Source: JAPHSX01 sp041554195
GTDB lineage: Bacteria; Pseudomonadota; Gammaproteobacteria; Thiohalomonadales; Thiohalomonadaceae
NCBI GenBank assembly: GCA_041554195.1
Contig: JBFFMJ010000001.1
Location: forward strand, 346,808 to 410,807
DNA length: 64,000 nt
Direction of reading: 5' to 3'
Shown piece after piece: positions 26,025 to 35,692 of the stretch. Position 1 is the stretch's first letter. Every line of letters starts with the position of its first letter. A program made the position numbers and the translations under genes. The notes beneath the pieces are model-generated. The model was not told the origin of the DNA and did no database searches. It worked only from the letters and a program-made list of their open reading frames with translations.

Positions 26025-26743
26025 GTCTTGTCGCCAGCAACCTGGCCAAAAGCTATAAATCACGCACCGTGGTCAGCGATGTCTCGTTACATGTCGAAGC
26101 GGGAGAAGTGGTCGGTCTGCTTGGCCCCAACGGGGCCGGTAAGACCACCTGCTTCTACATGATCGTCGGCCTCGTCCCCAACGACAAGGGCAGCATCCAT
26201 CTTGGTGAGCACGATCTCACCCGCGAGCCGATGCATCAGCGTGCCCGCGAGGGGATCGGCTATCTGCCGCAGGAGGCCTCGGTCTTTCGCAAACTCACCG
26301 TGACACAAAACATCATGGCGATCCTCGAAATCCGCACCGAGCTCGACCGCCAGCAGCGTGAGAATATCCTTGAGTCGCTACTTGAAGAGTTCCATATCAC
26401 CCACATTCGCGACAGTCTGGGAATGAGCCTCTCCGGCGGCGAGCGCCGCCGTGTCGAGATCGCCCGTGCCCTGGCCACCGAACCACGCTTTATCCTGCTC
26501 GATGAACCCTTTGCCGGGGTCGACCCGATCTCGGTGGTCGATATCCAGGGGATCATCCGCCACCTCAAAGAACGCGGCATCGGCGTACTCATCACCGACC
26601 ACAACGTGCGCGAGACCCTGGGGATCTGCGAACGCGGTTATATTATCGGCGAGGGGCACGTCATTGCCGAGGGAAAACCTGAAACACTTCTTGAAAATCA
26701 AAAGGTTAGAGATATTTACCTGGGCCATGACTTCCGTCTATAA
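26021..26743 (+). CDS. lptB: LPS export ABC ATPase LptB
   Basis: ATPase driving LptBFG extraction of lipopolysaccharide. 240 residues with Walker A GPNGAGKTTCFYMI, Q-loop YLPQEASVFRKL, signature LSGGERRRVEIARAL and Walker B FILLDEPFAGVDPISV. Full length and adjacent to rpoN as in most gammaproteobacteria. Confidence 0.97.
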   Translation: MSLVASNLAKSYKSRTVVSDVSLHVEAGEVVGLLGPNGAGKTTCFYMIVGLVPNDKGSIHLGEHDLTREPMHQRAREGIGYLPQEASVFRKLTVTQNIMAILEIRTELDRQQRENILESLLEEFHITHIRDSLGMSLSGGERRRVEIARALATEPRFILLDEPFAGVDPISVVDIQGIIRHLKERGIGVLITDHNVRETLGICERGYIIGEGHVIAEGKPETLLENQKVRDIYLGHDFRL

Positions 26744-26832
26744 ACGCCATCCAAAATCTATGCCATTCACCAAAAAAATAGGCTAGAATGAAATCGAACC
26801 GGCATTTTCCCTCAACCCTCGCCAGAGTCTAA

Positions 26833-28299
26833 ATGAAGCAATCTTTACAGCTACGCCTCGGGCAACAGCTCACCATGACGCCACAACTGCAGCAGGCGAT
26901 TCGCATGTTGCAGCTCTCTACGCTGGAGTTGCAGCTGGAGATCCAGCAGACCCTGGAATCCAACCTGATGCTGGAGGAGGGAGAGGAGTTCGAGCAGGAG
27001 TTTGCCGAGGAGGCCGAGGCTGAGGAGTCCAGCGAGGAGCGCGAAGAGGTCGCGGAACTGGGCGAGGAGCTAATGCAGGAGACCCTGCCCGACGAGCTGG
27101 TCGTCGATAGCGTATGGGACGACACCTACGACATTATGCCCAGCACCCCCTCCTCATCCTCCGCCGCCAGTGACGGTGAAGACCGTGAATTCGACTACGG
27201 CGACAGCAGCAGCGAAGACCTGCGCGAACACCTGCTGTGGCAGATACGCATGAGCCCCATCTCCGTGGACGACATGGTGATAGCCGAGGCAATCATCGAC
27301 GCCATCAGTGACGACGGCTTCCTCGCCACGCCACTGGAAGAGCTCCTCGTCACCCTGCAGGCGCAGCTACCCGAGATCGAAATGGAGGAGCTGGTGGCGG
27401 TGTTGCACGTGGTGCAGAACTGCGACCCGCAGGGGGTGGCGGCGCGTGACCTGCGCGAATGTCTGCTACTGCAACTGCGAACCCTGCCCGAAGACCCCTA
27501 TTGGGTGGAAGAGGCACGCACCCTGCTGCAACAACACTTTGAACTGTTGGCGGCCCGTGACTACACTCAGCTTAAAAGAGTAATGAAACTGGGCGAACAG
27601 GAACTCACAGAGGTGATCCAACTGATTCAAAGCCTCAACCCCCGTCCCGGCGGCCAGGTCGCCAGCGGCAAGACCGAATACATCATCCCCGATGTGATGG
27701 TCTCCAAAACAGCCAAAGGATGGCGTGTAGAACTCAACAGCGATGCCGCCCCCAAGTTACGCGTTAACAACTACTACGCCGGCCTCATCAAGCAGAGCAG
27801 CAGCAGTGATGCCACCACCATGAAGAATCACCTGCAGGAGGCGCGCTGGTTTCTCAAGAGTCTGCAGAGCCGCAACGACACCCTGCTCAAGGTCTCGACC
27901 AGCATCGTCGAGCACCAGGTCGGTTTTCTTGAACAGGGTGAGGTGGGAATGAAGCCGATGGTGCTGCACGACATCGCCGAAGAGCTGGGGATGCATGAAT
28001 CGACCATCTCCCGCACTACCACTCGCAAATACATGCACACCCCGCGCGGCATCTTCGAGCTGAAGTATTTCTTCTCCAGCCATGTCGGCACGGCCAGTGG
28101 CGGTGAAGCCTCTTCCATCGCGATACGTGCCATGCTCAAGACCCTGATTGCCGAAGAACCCGCAAAAAAACCGCTCAGTGATAATAAACTGGCGCAAATC
28201 CTTTCAGACAAGGGCATCAATGTTGCCCGACGCACGGTTGCCAAATACCGTGAAGCGATGGCAATTCCGCCATCAAATGAACGAAAGCGCCTGGCTTAA
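26833..28299 (+). CDS. rpoN: RNA polymerase sigma-54 factor
   Basis: Sigma factor for enhancer-dependent promoters, 488 residues. Region I is Gln/Leu-rich (LRLGQQLTMTPQLQQAIRML), region II is a long acidic linker (about 55-115), followed by the core-binding domain, the HTH (HDIAEELGMHESTISRTT) and the RpoN box (ARRTVAKYREAM) near residue 470. The 89-base gap after lptB carries TAGAAT-like sequence at about 26783, but a promoter cannot be assigned firmly. Confidence 0.97.
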   Translation: MKQSLQLRLGQQLTMTPQLQQAIRMLQLSTLELQLEIQQTLESNLMLEEGEEFEQEFAEEAEAEESSEEREEVAELGEELMQETLPDELVVDSVWDDTYDIMPSTPSSSSAASDGEDREFDYGDSSSEDLREHLLWQIRMSPISVDDMVIAEAIIDAISDDGFLATPLEELLVTLQAQLPEIEMEELVAVLHVVQNCDPQGVAARDLRECLLLQLRTLPEDPYWVEEARTLLQQHFELLAARDYTQLKRVMKLGEQELTEVIQLIQSLNPRPGGQVASGKTEYIIPDVMVSKTAKGWRVELNSDAAPKLRVNNYYAGLIKQSSSSDATTMKNHLQEARWFLKSLQSRNDTLLKVSTSIVEHQVGFLEQGEVGMKPMVLHDIAEELGMHESTISRTTTRKYMHTPRGIFELKYFFSSHVGTASGGEASSIAIRAMLKTLIAEEPAKKPLSDNKLAQILSDKGINVARRTVAKYREAMAIPPSNERKRLA

Positions 28300-28325
28300 T
28301 CCAGGCATTAACTTAGGAGACGATA

Positions 28326-28658
28326 ATGCAACTAAATCTAACCGGTCACCACGTCGACATCACCACCTCTATGCGTGACTACGTCACCGAAAAACTGGCT
28401 CGCCTTGAGCGCCACTTTGACCATGTCACCAACGTACATGTCGTCCTCAGTGTTGAAAAACTGCGCCAGAAGGCCGAGGCCACCGTGCAGATCACCGGTA
28501 ACACCCTGCATGCCGTGTGCGAAAACGAAGATATGTATGCCGCCATCGATTCGATGGTCGACAAGCTTGACCGCCAGGTGAAGAAGCACAAGGAGAAGGT
28601 CACCGACCATCACCGCTCTGAGGGTGGCCTGAAAGACCAGCCCATCGACATCGAGTAA
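28326..28658 (+). CDS. hpf: Ribosome hibernation promoting factor (short form)
   Basis: 110-residue short HPF, which binds the decoding centre and supports 100S ribosome dimers in resting cells. It begins MQLNLTGHHVDITTSMRDYV and shows the conserved KLARLERHFDHVTNVHVVL and MYAAIDSMVDKLDRQVKKHK. GGAG lies 6 bases before the ATG. Second HPF-type gene of the window besides the fusion at 61504. Confidence 0.95.
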   Translation: MQLNLTGHHVDITTSMRDYVTEKLARLERHFDHVTNVHVVLSVEKLRQKAEATVQITGNTLHAVCENEDMYAAIDSMVDKLDRQVKKHKEKVTDHHRSEGGLKDQPIDIE

Positions 28659-28694
28659 ACTGCGATCCTATAACCATCATTTAGCGAAAACACT

Positions 28695-29156
28695 ATGCAG
28701 GTAGCCGAACTACTCGACCTTGATCGCATCAGCTGCAACACCCAGTCCGCCAGTAAAAAGCGGGTATTGGAGCAGCTGAGCCAACTGCTTGCCGCAAATC
28801 AGGAGACGCTGTCGCAAAATCAGGTTTTCGACAGTCTGCTCTCCCGAGAGCGACTCGGCAGTACCGGCCTGGGCCATGGGGTGGCGATCCCCCATGGCCG
28901 TATGAAGGAGAGCGACAACACCCTCGCGGCATTTATCAAATTGCAGCAGGGTGTCGATTTCGACGCCAGTGATAATCAGCCGGTAGACCTGCTATTTGCC
29001 CTGCTGGTACCCGAAGAGGCCACCGAAGAGCATCTGCAACTACTGGCACAGCTGGCACGCATGTTCAGCGATGAAGCGCTGGTGCAGCAACTGCGCGACT
29101 CACCCGATGCGCGTAGCCTGCTTACTACCATTCAGGAGTGGCAGGGGCAGCAGTAG
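28695..29156 (+). CDS. ptsN: PTS regulatory protein EIIA-Ntr
   Basis: Cytoplasmic EIIA of the nitrogen-related PTS, a regulator rather than a sugar transporter subunit. 153 residues. The phospho-acceptor His lies in GLGHGVAIPHGRM near residue 70, and RERLGSTG precedes it, as in PtsN. Lies between hpf and hprK. Confidence 0.95.
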   Translation: MQVAELLDLDRISCNTQSASKKRVLEQLSQLLAANQETLSQNQVFDSLLSRERLGSTGLGHGVAIPHGRMKESDNTLAAFIKLQQGVDFDASDNQPVDLLFALLVPEEATEEHLQLLAQLARMFSDEALVQQLRDSPDARSLLTTIQEWQGQQ

Positions 29157-29183
29157 TGCCCCGCCACTCAACATCGTCTAACC

Positions 29184-30131
29184 ATGCGTAGCAACATCAC
29201 ACTGCAGGAATTTTTCGAGGCCTATCAACAGCGCCTTGGGCTACAGTGGTTAACCGACCATCATGGGGAGCAGACCACGCTCTCCCCCCACGGTGAAGAT
29301 GAGGGTGATGTCTCCCTCGTCGGTCACCTCAATTTCATCCATCCCCACCGCATTCAACTACTCGGCCGCTCCGAACTGCGTTACCTGGCGGAGCTGGGCA
29401 AAAACTCCCGCCACGATGCCCTGGCACAGCTATTCAGCGAGCGCTCACAGCTGGTGATTATCGCCGAGGGCCAGCAGGCCCCAGCGGAGATACTGACCGC
29501 GGCAAACAGTAGCGGTATTCCCGTCTGTGCCTCACCACGCTCCAGTCACAAGCTGACCAGCGACATCGACTACTATCTGCGCAACCTGCTGGCCGACACC
29601 CTGGTGATACACGGTGTCTTCATGGAGGTAATGGGCATCGGTGTGCTGCTCACCGGTGAGAGCGCCATCGGCAAGAGCGAACTGGCACTGGAGCTGGTCA
29701 CCCGCGGTCATCGCCTGGTAGCCGACGACGCCCCGGCCTTTCGCCGAAGCGGCCCGGAGGCGCTGCTAGGTCACTGCCCGGAGGCGCTGCAGAATTTCCT
29801 GGAGGTGCGCGGCCTTGGCATCATGAATGTGCGTGAGTTATTTGGCGACAACGCGATCAAGCCAGAGATGCGACTGCAGCTGATCGTCCGCCTTACCCCC
29901 TTTAACGAGGACCGTGAGCAACCGCTAGACCGGCTCAAGGGGACGCGTCATCTCCACACGCTACTTGATGTGGCGATCCCAGAGGTCGAGATCCCGGTCG
30001 CCCCCGGTCGCAACCTGGCGGTGCTGGTAGAGGCCGCCGCACGCAATCAAATTCTGTATAATCGCGGCTACGATGCCTCAGAGGATTTCATCGCGCGTCA
30101 GCAGCGTATGATTCAGAATCAGGAACAATGA
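29184..30131 (+). CDS. hprK: HPr kinase/phosphorylase
   Basis: Bifunctional enzyme that phosphorylates and dephosphorylates a Ser of HPr. 315 residues: N-terminal MurF-like domain, then the P-loop GESAIGKSELALEL near residue 155 and the HPrK signature LEVRGLGIMNVRELFG near 210. Common in Firmicutes, and in proteobacteria found mainly with truncated PTS sets like this one. Overlaps rapZ by 4 bases. Its substrate is probably the HPr at 31397. Confidence 0.95.
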   Translation: MRSNITLQEFFEAYQQRLGLQWLTDHHGEQTTLSPHGEDEGDVSLVGHLNFIHPHRIQLLGRSELRYLAELGKNSRHDALAQLFSERSQLVIIAEGQQAPAEILTAANSSGIPVCASPRSSHKLTSDIDYYLRNLLADTLVIHGVFMEVMGIGVLLTGESAIGKSELALELVTRGHRLVADDAPAFRRSGPEALLGHCPEALQNFLEVRGLGIMNVRELFGDNAIKPEMRLQLIVRLTPFNEDREQPLDRLKGTRHLHTLLDVAIPEVEIPVAPGRNLAVLVEAAARNQILYNRGYDASEDFIARQQRMIQNQEQ

Positions 30132-30985
30132 AACTACTTATTGTAAGCGGCACCTCGGGGGCCGGCAAAAGCGTGGTGCTCAACGCGCTGGAGGATATCG
30201 GTGGCTACTGCATCGACAACCTGCCGATGGCCCTGCTGCCCGCCTTCGCCGAGGAGATGCTCAACGCCCAGCACCACCACTATGAAATGGTTGCCGTCGG
30301 CATTGATGCGCGCAATCTGAATAACGACTTCGCCACTTTCCCCGAACTGCTGCGACAGCTGAAGAAAACCGGCCTCCCCTGCGAGGTGATCTTCATCGAT
30401 GCCACCGATGACATTCTGATCAAACGCTTTAGCGAAACCCGCCGCCGCCACCCTCTCACCGATGACGAGGTACCGCTGGAGGAGGCGATTTTGCAGGAGC
30501 GCATGATGCTCAAGCCGATCGTCAGCGAGGCCGACATGCAGCTCGACAGCTCGCGCACCAACATCCACCAGCTGCGCGAGCTGATCCAAAAGAGTATTGG
30601 CGAGCGTGGCGGCGAGGATATGTCGGTGCTGTTCCAGTCCTTCGGCTTTAAACACGGGGTGCCACTGGAGGCCGACTTCATCTTTGATGTGCGCTGCCTG
30701 CCGAACCCGCACTGGGAGCCGCGCCTGCGCCCGCTCACCGGGCGCGATGCCGAGGTGGCCCACTTTCTGGAGAACCACTTCGAGGTCAACCGCATGTTCG
30801 ACCAGGTGAGTGACTTTCTTGAAAACTGGTTGCCGCAATTCGCCGCCGATAACCGCAGTTATATGACGGTGGCCATCGGCTGTACCGGCGGTCAGCACCG
30901 CTCGGTCTTTTTCGTCGAGCGGCTCAGCAAACACTTTCAACAACGGGGAGTCAGCGTACTCACCCGCCACCGGGAACTGTCATGA
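30128..30985 (+). CDS. rapZ: RNase adapter protein RapZ
   Basis: P-loop protein that in E. coli guides RNase E to the small RNA GlmZ and so controls glucosamine-6-phosphate synthase. 285 residues with GTSGAGKSVVLNALEDIGGYCIDNLP (P-loop; only GTSGAGKSVVLNAL is diagnostic) and the C-terminal IGCTGGQHRSVFFVERL. No GlmZ-like RNA was recognised in the window. Start and stop overlap neighbours by 4 bases. Confidence 0.96.
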   Translation: MKLLIVSGTSGAGKSVVLNALEDIGGYCIDNLPMALLPAFAEEMLNAQHHHYEMVAVGIDARNLNNDFATFPELLRQLKKTGLPCEVIFIDATDDILIKRFSETRRRHPLTDDEVPLEEAILQERMMLKPIVSEADMQLDSSRTNIHQLRELIQKSIGERGGEDMSVLFQSFGFKHGVPLEADFIFDVRCLPNPHWEPRLRPLTGRDAEVAHFLENHFEVNRMFDQVSDFLENWLPQFAADNRSYMTVAIGCTGGQHRSVFFVERLSKHFQQRGVSVLTRHRELS

Positions 30986-31404
30986 GCGTTGCCCTGTTGA
31001 TCATTACCCACGCCCCCTTTGGCAACGCCACACTGGCGGCTACCTCTGGCACGCTGGGTTCACTGCCGCTACCGACACGGGTAATGGATATCCCCCGTGA
31101 CTGCGATCCGGAGAGTGAGAAACAACGTGCCCTTGCGCTGTTAAACGAACTGGATCAGGGCGATGGCGTGCTACTGCTGACCGACCTCTATGGGGCCACA
31201 CCCAGCAACATCGCCTGTAGCCTGATGGGTGGTGAACACCAGTTGATGCTGGTCTCGGGGCTTAATCTGGCAATGCTGCTGCGCGTGATGAACTACGCCG
31301 AGGGGGCACTGCCTGAGCTGGCGGAGAAGGCCCTCAGCGGCGGTCATAGTGGTATATTCATCCATCCGCCACTGGCACAACCGGAGCCGCTAGACCATGC
31401 TTAG
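30982..31404 (+). CDS. PTS EIIA component, mannose-type fold
   Basis: 140-residue EIIA-Man domain protein. The phospho-acceptor His is in LLIITHAPFGNATL, residue 10, and the region LLTDLYGATPSNIAC matches the dimer and active-site loop of the family. No EIIB, IIC or IID is nearby, so it is likely an orphan regulatory acceptor like those next to hprK in other proteobacteria. Overlaps both neighbours (4 and 8 bases). Confidence 0.9.
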   Translation: MSVALLIITHAPFGNATLAATSGTLGSLPLPTRVMDIPRDCDPESEKQRALALLNELDQGDGVLLLTDLYGATPSNIACSLMGGEHQLMLVSGLNLAMLLRVMNYAEGALPELAEKALSGGHSGIFIHPPLAQPEPLDHA

Positions 31405-31666
31405 CAGGGAGATCACCATCATTAACAAGCTGGGGCTGCATGCGCGCGCCGCGGCAAAGTTCGTCAATCTCGCCTCGGGTTTCGACAGCGAGATCAACCT
31501 GCGCCGTAACGGTCACACCGTCAACGGCAAGAGCATCATGGGCGTGATGATGCTGGCCGCCGCCAAGGGCACCACCCTGGAGCTGTGTGCCGAAGGCAGC
31601 GATGCCGAGGATGCGCTAGAAAAACTCGAAGCCCTGGTGGCCCAGCGCTTCGACGAAGAGGAGTAG
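31397..31666 (+). CDS. ptsH: HPr family phosphocarrier (NPr-like)
   Basis: 89-residue phosphocarrier. The His phosphorylated by enzyme I is in INKLGLHARAAAKFV (residue 16), and the Ser used by HprK is kept in VNGKSIMGVMMLAA (about residue 46). Having both sites agrees with the presence of hprK. Could equally be called ptsO/npr by position. Confidence 0.93.
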   Translation: MLSREITIINKLGLHARAAAKFVNLASGFDSEINLRRNGHTVNGKSIMGVMMLAAAKGTTLELCAEGSDAEDALEKLEALVAQRFDEEE

Positions 31667-31695
31667 TACCCCGCCCCCCACCAACAGGAGTCAGC

Positions 31696-33432
31696 ATGCC
31701 CATAGCCCTCAACGGCATCGCGGTCTCACGAGGGATCGCCATCGGCAAGGCCCGTGTGATTCAACACGGACAGCTCGATATCGCCGAATATGTACTGCCC
31801 CTGAACCATATCGACGATGAGGTCGCCCGCTTTAAACACGCACTAGAGGGTGCCAAAGAGCAGCTGCGCATCATCCGCACCCAGATCCCCGCACACACCC
31901 CGCAGGACATCGCCGCCTTCATCGACACCCACCTGCTGATGTTGCAGGACGAGGCGTTAAGCAGCGCCCCCATCGAGCTGATCCGCCAGCGCCGCTGCAA
32001 TGCCGAGTGGGCGCTGAAACTGCAGCAGGATGCCCTGGTGCAGGTGTTCGACGCGATGGAGGACCCCTACCTGCGTACCCGCCGCGACGATGTGGAGCAT
32101 GTGGTGCGACGGGTGCAGCAGATCCTGCTGCGCGAGGAGCAGCAGAGCGGTGCCCTGGAGAGTGATCTGGATGAGCCGCGTATCATCCTCGCGGTCGATC
32201 TAGCCCCCAGTGACATGGTACAGCTGAATAGCCGCCACATCGCCGCCATCGTCACCGAGCGCGGCGGCCCGCTGTCGCACACCGCTATCCTTGCCCGCAG
32301 CCTCGGCATTCCGGCGATGGTCGGTGCCCCCCATGTCCACCTCTACGTCAAAAACGATGAGCCGCTGATCCTCGACGCCAACAACGGCAGTCTGCTGCTG
32401 GAGGCTGATGCCGCCACCCTCAAGTACTACAAGTCGCGCCAGCGCGCCGAGCAGCGCAGCCGGCGTGAACTCTACAAGCTCAAGGACCTGGACTCCCGCA
32501 GCCTCGACGACACACCGATCACGCTACACGCCAACATTGAACTGTCTGAAGATATCACCGCACTGAAGCGTGCCGGTGCCGCCGGGGTCGGTCTCTACCG
32601 CACCGAATTTCTCTACATGAACCGCGAGAGCCCGCCAGACGAGAGGGAGCAGTATCAAATCTACCGCCAGGCCCTGCGCCGCCTCAAGGGGCTGCCACTA
32701 ACCATCCGCAGCCTGGATCTGGGGGCCGACAAGGAGATCATCCCCGGTGCCACCGCCTGTACCAACCCGGCGCTAGGGCTGCGAGCGATCCGCCTCTGTC
32801 TGAAGGAGCCCGAGCTGTTCCTGCCGCAGCTGCGCGCCATCCTGCGCGCCTCCGCCAAGGGGCGGGTGCGACTGCTTATCCCGATGCTGACCAGTGTGCA
32901 GGAGCTGGCACAGGTGCTGGCCATCGTTGAACAGGCAAAGACCGAGCTGCGCCGCAGCAACCAGCCCTTTGACCCGCTGATGCCCATCGGGGCGATGATC
33001 GAGGTGCCCGCCGCCGCCATCTGTGCCGACCTCTTTGCGCAACGCCTCGACTTTCTCTCCATCGGCACCAACGACCTGATGCAATACACCCTCGCCACCG
33101 ACCGCATCGATGAGACCGTTAATCACCTCTTCGACCCACTCAACCTGGGTGTATTGCGATTGATTCAGGGGGTAATCAAGGCAGGCCATAAGGCCAACAT
33201 CCCGGTCTCCATGTGCGGCGAGATGGCGGGGGATACCCGCTACACCCGCCTGCTACTGGCGATGGGGCTGCGCGAGTTCAGCATGCCGCCCGCCAGCCTG
33301 CTTGAGGTCAAACAGGTGGTGCGCCAAACCGATATCGGCAAGTTGCAACGCAAACTCAGCAAGCTGATGAACAGCGACAATCCGGCCGCCCGCGGTGTAG
33401 AACTCGGGCTGATTCAGCCGCATCAAGGATAA
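31696..33432 (+). CDS. ptsI: Phosphoenolpyruvate-protein phosphotransferase (enzyme I)
   Basis: Starts the PTS phosphorelay by taking phosphate from PEP and passing it to HPr. 578 residues from ATG 31696 (GGAG upstream); the frame is open to 31585 but the added part overlaps HPr. The phospho-His is in GGPLSHTAILARSLGIPAMVG (near 188), with the PEP site YRTEFLYMNRESPPDE and the catalytic Cys near VSMCGEMAGD. There is no GAF domain, so it is EI rather than PtsP. Confidence 0.96.
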   Translation: MPIALNGIAVSRGIAIGKARVIQHGQLDIAEYVLPLNHIDDEVARFKHALEGAKEQLRIIRTQIPAHTPQDIAAFIDTHLLMLQDEALSSAPIELIRQRRCNAEWALKLQQDALVQVFDAMEDPYLRTRRDDVEHVVRRVQQILLREEQQSGALESDLDEPRIILAVDLAPSDMVQLNSRHIAAIVTERGGPLSHTAILARSLGIPAMVGAPHVHLYVKNDEPLILDANNGSLLLEADAATLKYYKSRQRAEQRSRRELYKLKDLDSRSLDDTPITLHANIELSEDITALKRAGAAGVGLYRTEFLYMNRESPPDEREQYQIYRQALRRLKGLPLTIRSLDLGADKEIIPGATACTNPALGLRAIRLCLKEPELFLPQLRAILRASAKGRVRLLIPMLTSVQELAQVLAIVEQAKTELRRSNQPFDPLMPIGAMIEVPAAAICADLFAQRLDFLSIGTNDLMQYTLATDRIDETVNHLFDPLNLGVLRLIQGVIKAGHKANIPVSMCGEMAGDTRYTRLLLAMGLREFSMPPASLLEVKQVVRQTDIGKLQRKLSKLMNSDNPAARGVELGLIQPHQG

Positions 33433-33510
33433 ATCACTCTCTATCACCGACAGGCCATTCCATCGACCTCTCCCCCTTGCTAAACTGCGCCACACATCAA
33501 GGGGGCAGAC

Positions 33511-34869
33511 ATGGTCGAAGCGACAGAAAAAGAGTCGGTGCAGGAGCGTCTACAAACGCTGCACGAGGCGCTGTCGCAACAGGATCTACGTGCGATTCAT
33601 CAGGTCATCAACGACCTGCACCCCGCCGAGATCGCGCTGCTGCTCGAATCCCTTCCCGCCGATCAACGTAACACCGTCTGGGATCAGGTCGATCCCAACT
33701 ATGACGGCGATATCCTGCTGCACGTTAACGATAACCTGCGCGCCATCCTTATTCGCGACATGGAGTCGCACGAGCTGGTGGCCGCCGCCGAGAACCTCGC
33801 CCCCGATGACCTCGCCGACCTGCTGCCGGAGATGCCCGAGGACGTCATCGCGCAGCTGCTGCAGAACATGGACGACCAACATCGCGAACGGCTGGAGGCG
33901 GTACGTCATTACGACGAGGACAGTGCCGGCGGTCTGATGAACGTCGACACCATAACCATTCGCGCCGACATCAGCCTGGATGTGGTGCTGCGCTACATGC
34001 GCCGCCTCGGCAGATTGCCAGAGAACACGGACAGCCTGATGGTGGTTAGCCGGGAGGGGAGCTACCTCGGGCTGCTACCGATCACCATGTTGCTTACCCA
34101 CTCCCCCGAGCAGGGTGTCGAAGAGCTGATGGTGAACCAGGCCGACGGCATCCTCGCCACCACCCCGGCCCAGGAGGTCGCCACCCTGTTCGAACATCGC
34201 GACCTCATCAGTGCCCCGGTCGTTGATGAGACGGGCAAGCTGCTCGGCCGTATCACCATCGACGACGTGGTCGACGTAATCCGCGATCGTGCCGACCACG
34301 ACTTCATGGGTATGGCCGGTCTAAACGAGGAGGAGGACATCTTCGCCCCGGTGGTCGCCAGCAGCCGCCGCCGCGCCGTGTGGCTCGGCATCAACCTGCT
34401 CACCGCCCTGCTCGCCTCCTGGGTCATCGGCCTGTTCGATGCCACCATCGAGCAGCTGGTCGCCCTGGCGATCCTGATGCCGGTGGTTGCCAGTATGGGC
34501 GGCATCGCCGGTAGCCAGACCCTCACCCTGGTGATCCGCGCCCAGGCACTGGGGCAGATCAGCAGTGGTAACGCCCGACAACTGCTCAACAAAGAGCTCC
34601 TCGTCGCCCTGCTCAACGGCCTCATCTGGGCCAGCGTACTGGCGGTGATCGCAGGCTTCTGGTTCCACAGCCTGCCACTGGGGCTGGTCATCGGCGCGGC
34701 AATCCTCATCAACCTGCTGATCGCCGCCGTCTCCGGGGCCACCATACCGCTACTCCTGAAAAGGATGGGGGCCGATCCGGCACTGGCTGGTAGCGTGGTT
34801 CTCACCACCATCACCGACGTCTTCGGCTTCTTCGCCTTTCTCGGGCTGGCAGCACTCTTTCTGGTCTAG
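33511..34869 (+). CDS. mgtE: Magnesium transporter MgtE
   Basis: Mg2+ channel gated by cytosolic magnesium. 452 residues: N domain (about 15-130, with repeated LPEMPEDVIAQLLQNM-type helices), two CBS domains (about 140-260) and five membrane helices (about 285-450). The conserved IASMGGIAGSQTLTL-type pore segment appears as VVASMGGIAGSQTLTLV. Starts with GGGG 12 bases upstream of the ATG. No M-box riboswitch is visible in the 78-base gap. Confidence 0.95.
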   Translation: MVEATEKESVQERLQTLHEALSQQDLRAIHQVINDLHPAEIALLLESLPADQRNTVWDQVDPNYDGDILLHVNDNLRAILIRDMESHELVAAAENLAPDDLADLLPEMPEDVIAQLLQNMDDQHRERLEAVRHYDEDSAGGLMNVDTITIRADISLDVVLRYMRRLGRLPENTDSLMVVSREGSYLGLLPITMLLTHSPEQGVEELMVNQADGILATTPAQEVATLFEHRDLISAPVVDETGKLLGRITIDDVVDVIRDRADHDFMGMAGLNEEEDIFAPVVASSRRRAVWLGINLLTALLASWVIGLFDATIEQLVALAILMPVVASMGGIAGSQTLTLVIRAQALGQISSGNARQLLNKELLVALLNGLIWASVLAVIAGFWFHSLPLGLVIGAAILINLLIAAVSGATIPLLLKRMGADPALAGSVVLTTITDVFGFFAFLGLAALFLV

Positions 34870-34889
34870 CAATACATACGAGCACATCC

Positions 34890-35411
34890 ATGAGTCACGA
34901 GCCCGAACAACCAACCGATGATGAGGAAGAGATCTTTCTCATCAGTAAAAGCCAACTCAAGCGCGAAAGCCACGCCCTCACCGATCTGGGCAAGGAACTG
35001 GTAGAGCTAGCGCCAAGTAAACTCAAAACCATTCCGCTCAGCGACAACCTGGAAGAGGCCGTCGCACTGGCACGTCGCCTCAAAAGTGGCAGCGGACGCA
35101 AACGCCAGCTGCAGTACATCGGCAAGCTACTGCGCAGCACCGATGTCGAGCCCATCATCGCCGCGATGGACGCCCTCAAACTCGAACACGCCCACGAGAA
35201 TGCCCGCCTGCATAAACTGGAGCAGTGGCGGGATCGCCTCATCGAAGAGGGCGACAGCGCGCTGGGGGAATTGCTGGCTGAACACCCCGATACGGATCGG
35301 CAGCATTTGCGGCAGTTATTGCGCAATGCACAGAAGGAGCAGAAGCAGAATAAGCCGCCGAAGTCGGCAAGGGAGTTGTTTAAATATCTTAGGGATAATG
35401 TTGAGGTTTGA
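34890..35411 (+). CDS. darP: Ribosome-associated protein DarP (YjgA, DUF615)
   Basis: 173-residue member of the YjgA/DUF615 family that binds late 50S precursors in E. coli. Recognised by ISKSQLKRESHALTDLGKEL at the start, RRLKSGSGRKRQLQYIGKLLR in the middle (quoted: KSGSGRKRQLQYIGKLLR) and the C-terminal KSARELFKYLRD. Basic, helical, no membrane segments. The last gene before the repeat-bounded island. Confidence 0.94.
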   Translation: MSHEPEQPTDDEEEIFLISKSQLKRESHALTDLGKELVELAPSKLKTIPLSDNLEEAVALARRLKSGSGRKRQLQYIGKLLRSTDVEPIIAAMDALKLEHAHENARLHKLEQWRDRLIEEGDSALGELLAEHPDTDRQHLRQLLRNAQKEQKQNKPPKSARELFKYLRDNVEV

Positions 35412-35469
35412 GGGGGATCACTGTGAGCGGTGGCGAAGCAATCTTGGTTTTGTGTCGCTGACGCGATGG

Positions 35470-35692
35470 AGTAATTAGGCGGGGCTTCCGCGCCCCTACG
35501 ACGTATTCATTTTCTTTGCTTGTCCAAAGAAAACAGAACCAAAAGAAAAGACACCCTGCTACATCACCCTTCGGGTGCCCTGTGCGTCTCACGATTTCAG
35601 GCGTTCGCGGAACTCGCTTCGCTCAAACAGCCGCTCTCTTAACCCTGAAATCGCTGCGATGCTCGGTGATGCAGAATGGGAGAAAGAAACCG
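35470..35692. repeat. Intergenic repeat element, copy 1
   Basis: Non-coding element with TTTGCTTGTCCAAAGAAAA (35514-35532), ACATCACCCTTCGGGTGCCC (35561-35580) then GTGCGTCTCA, an inverted pair CGATTTCAGG/CCTGAAATCG at 35592 and 35644, and GCGATGCTCGGTGATG near its end. A diverged copy in the opposite orientation lies at about 36455-36665. Such elements recur in gammaproteobacterial genomes and are often miscalled as small ORFs. Exact borders are by eye. Confidence 0.65.
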
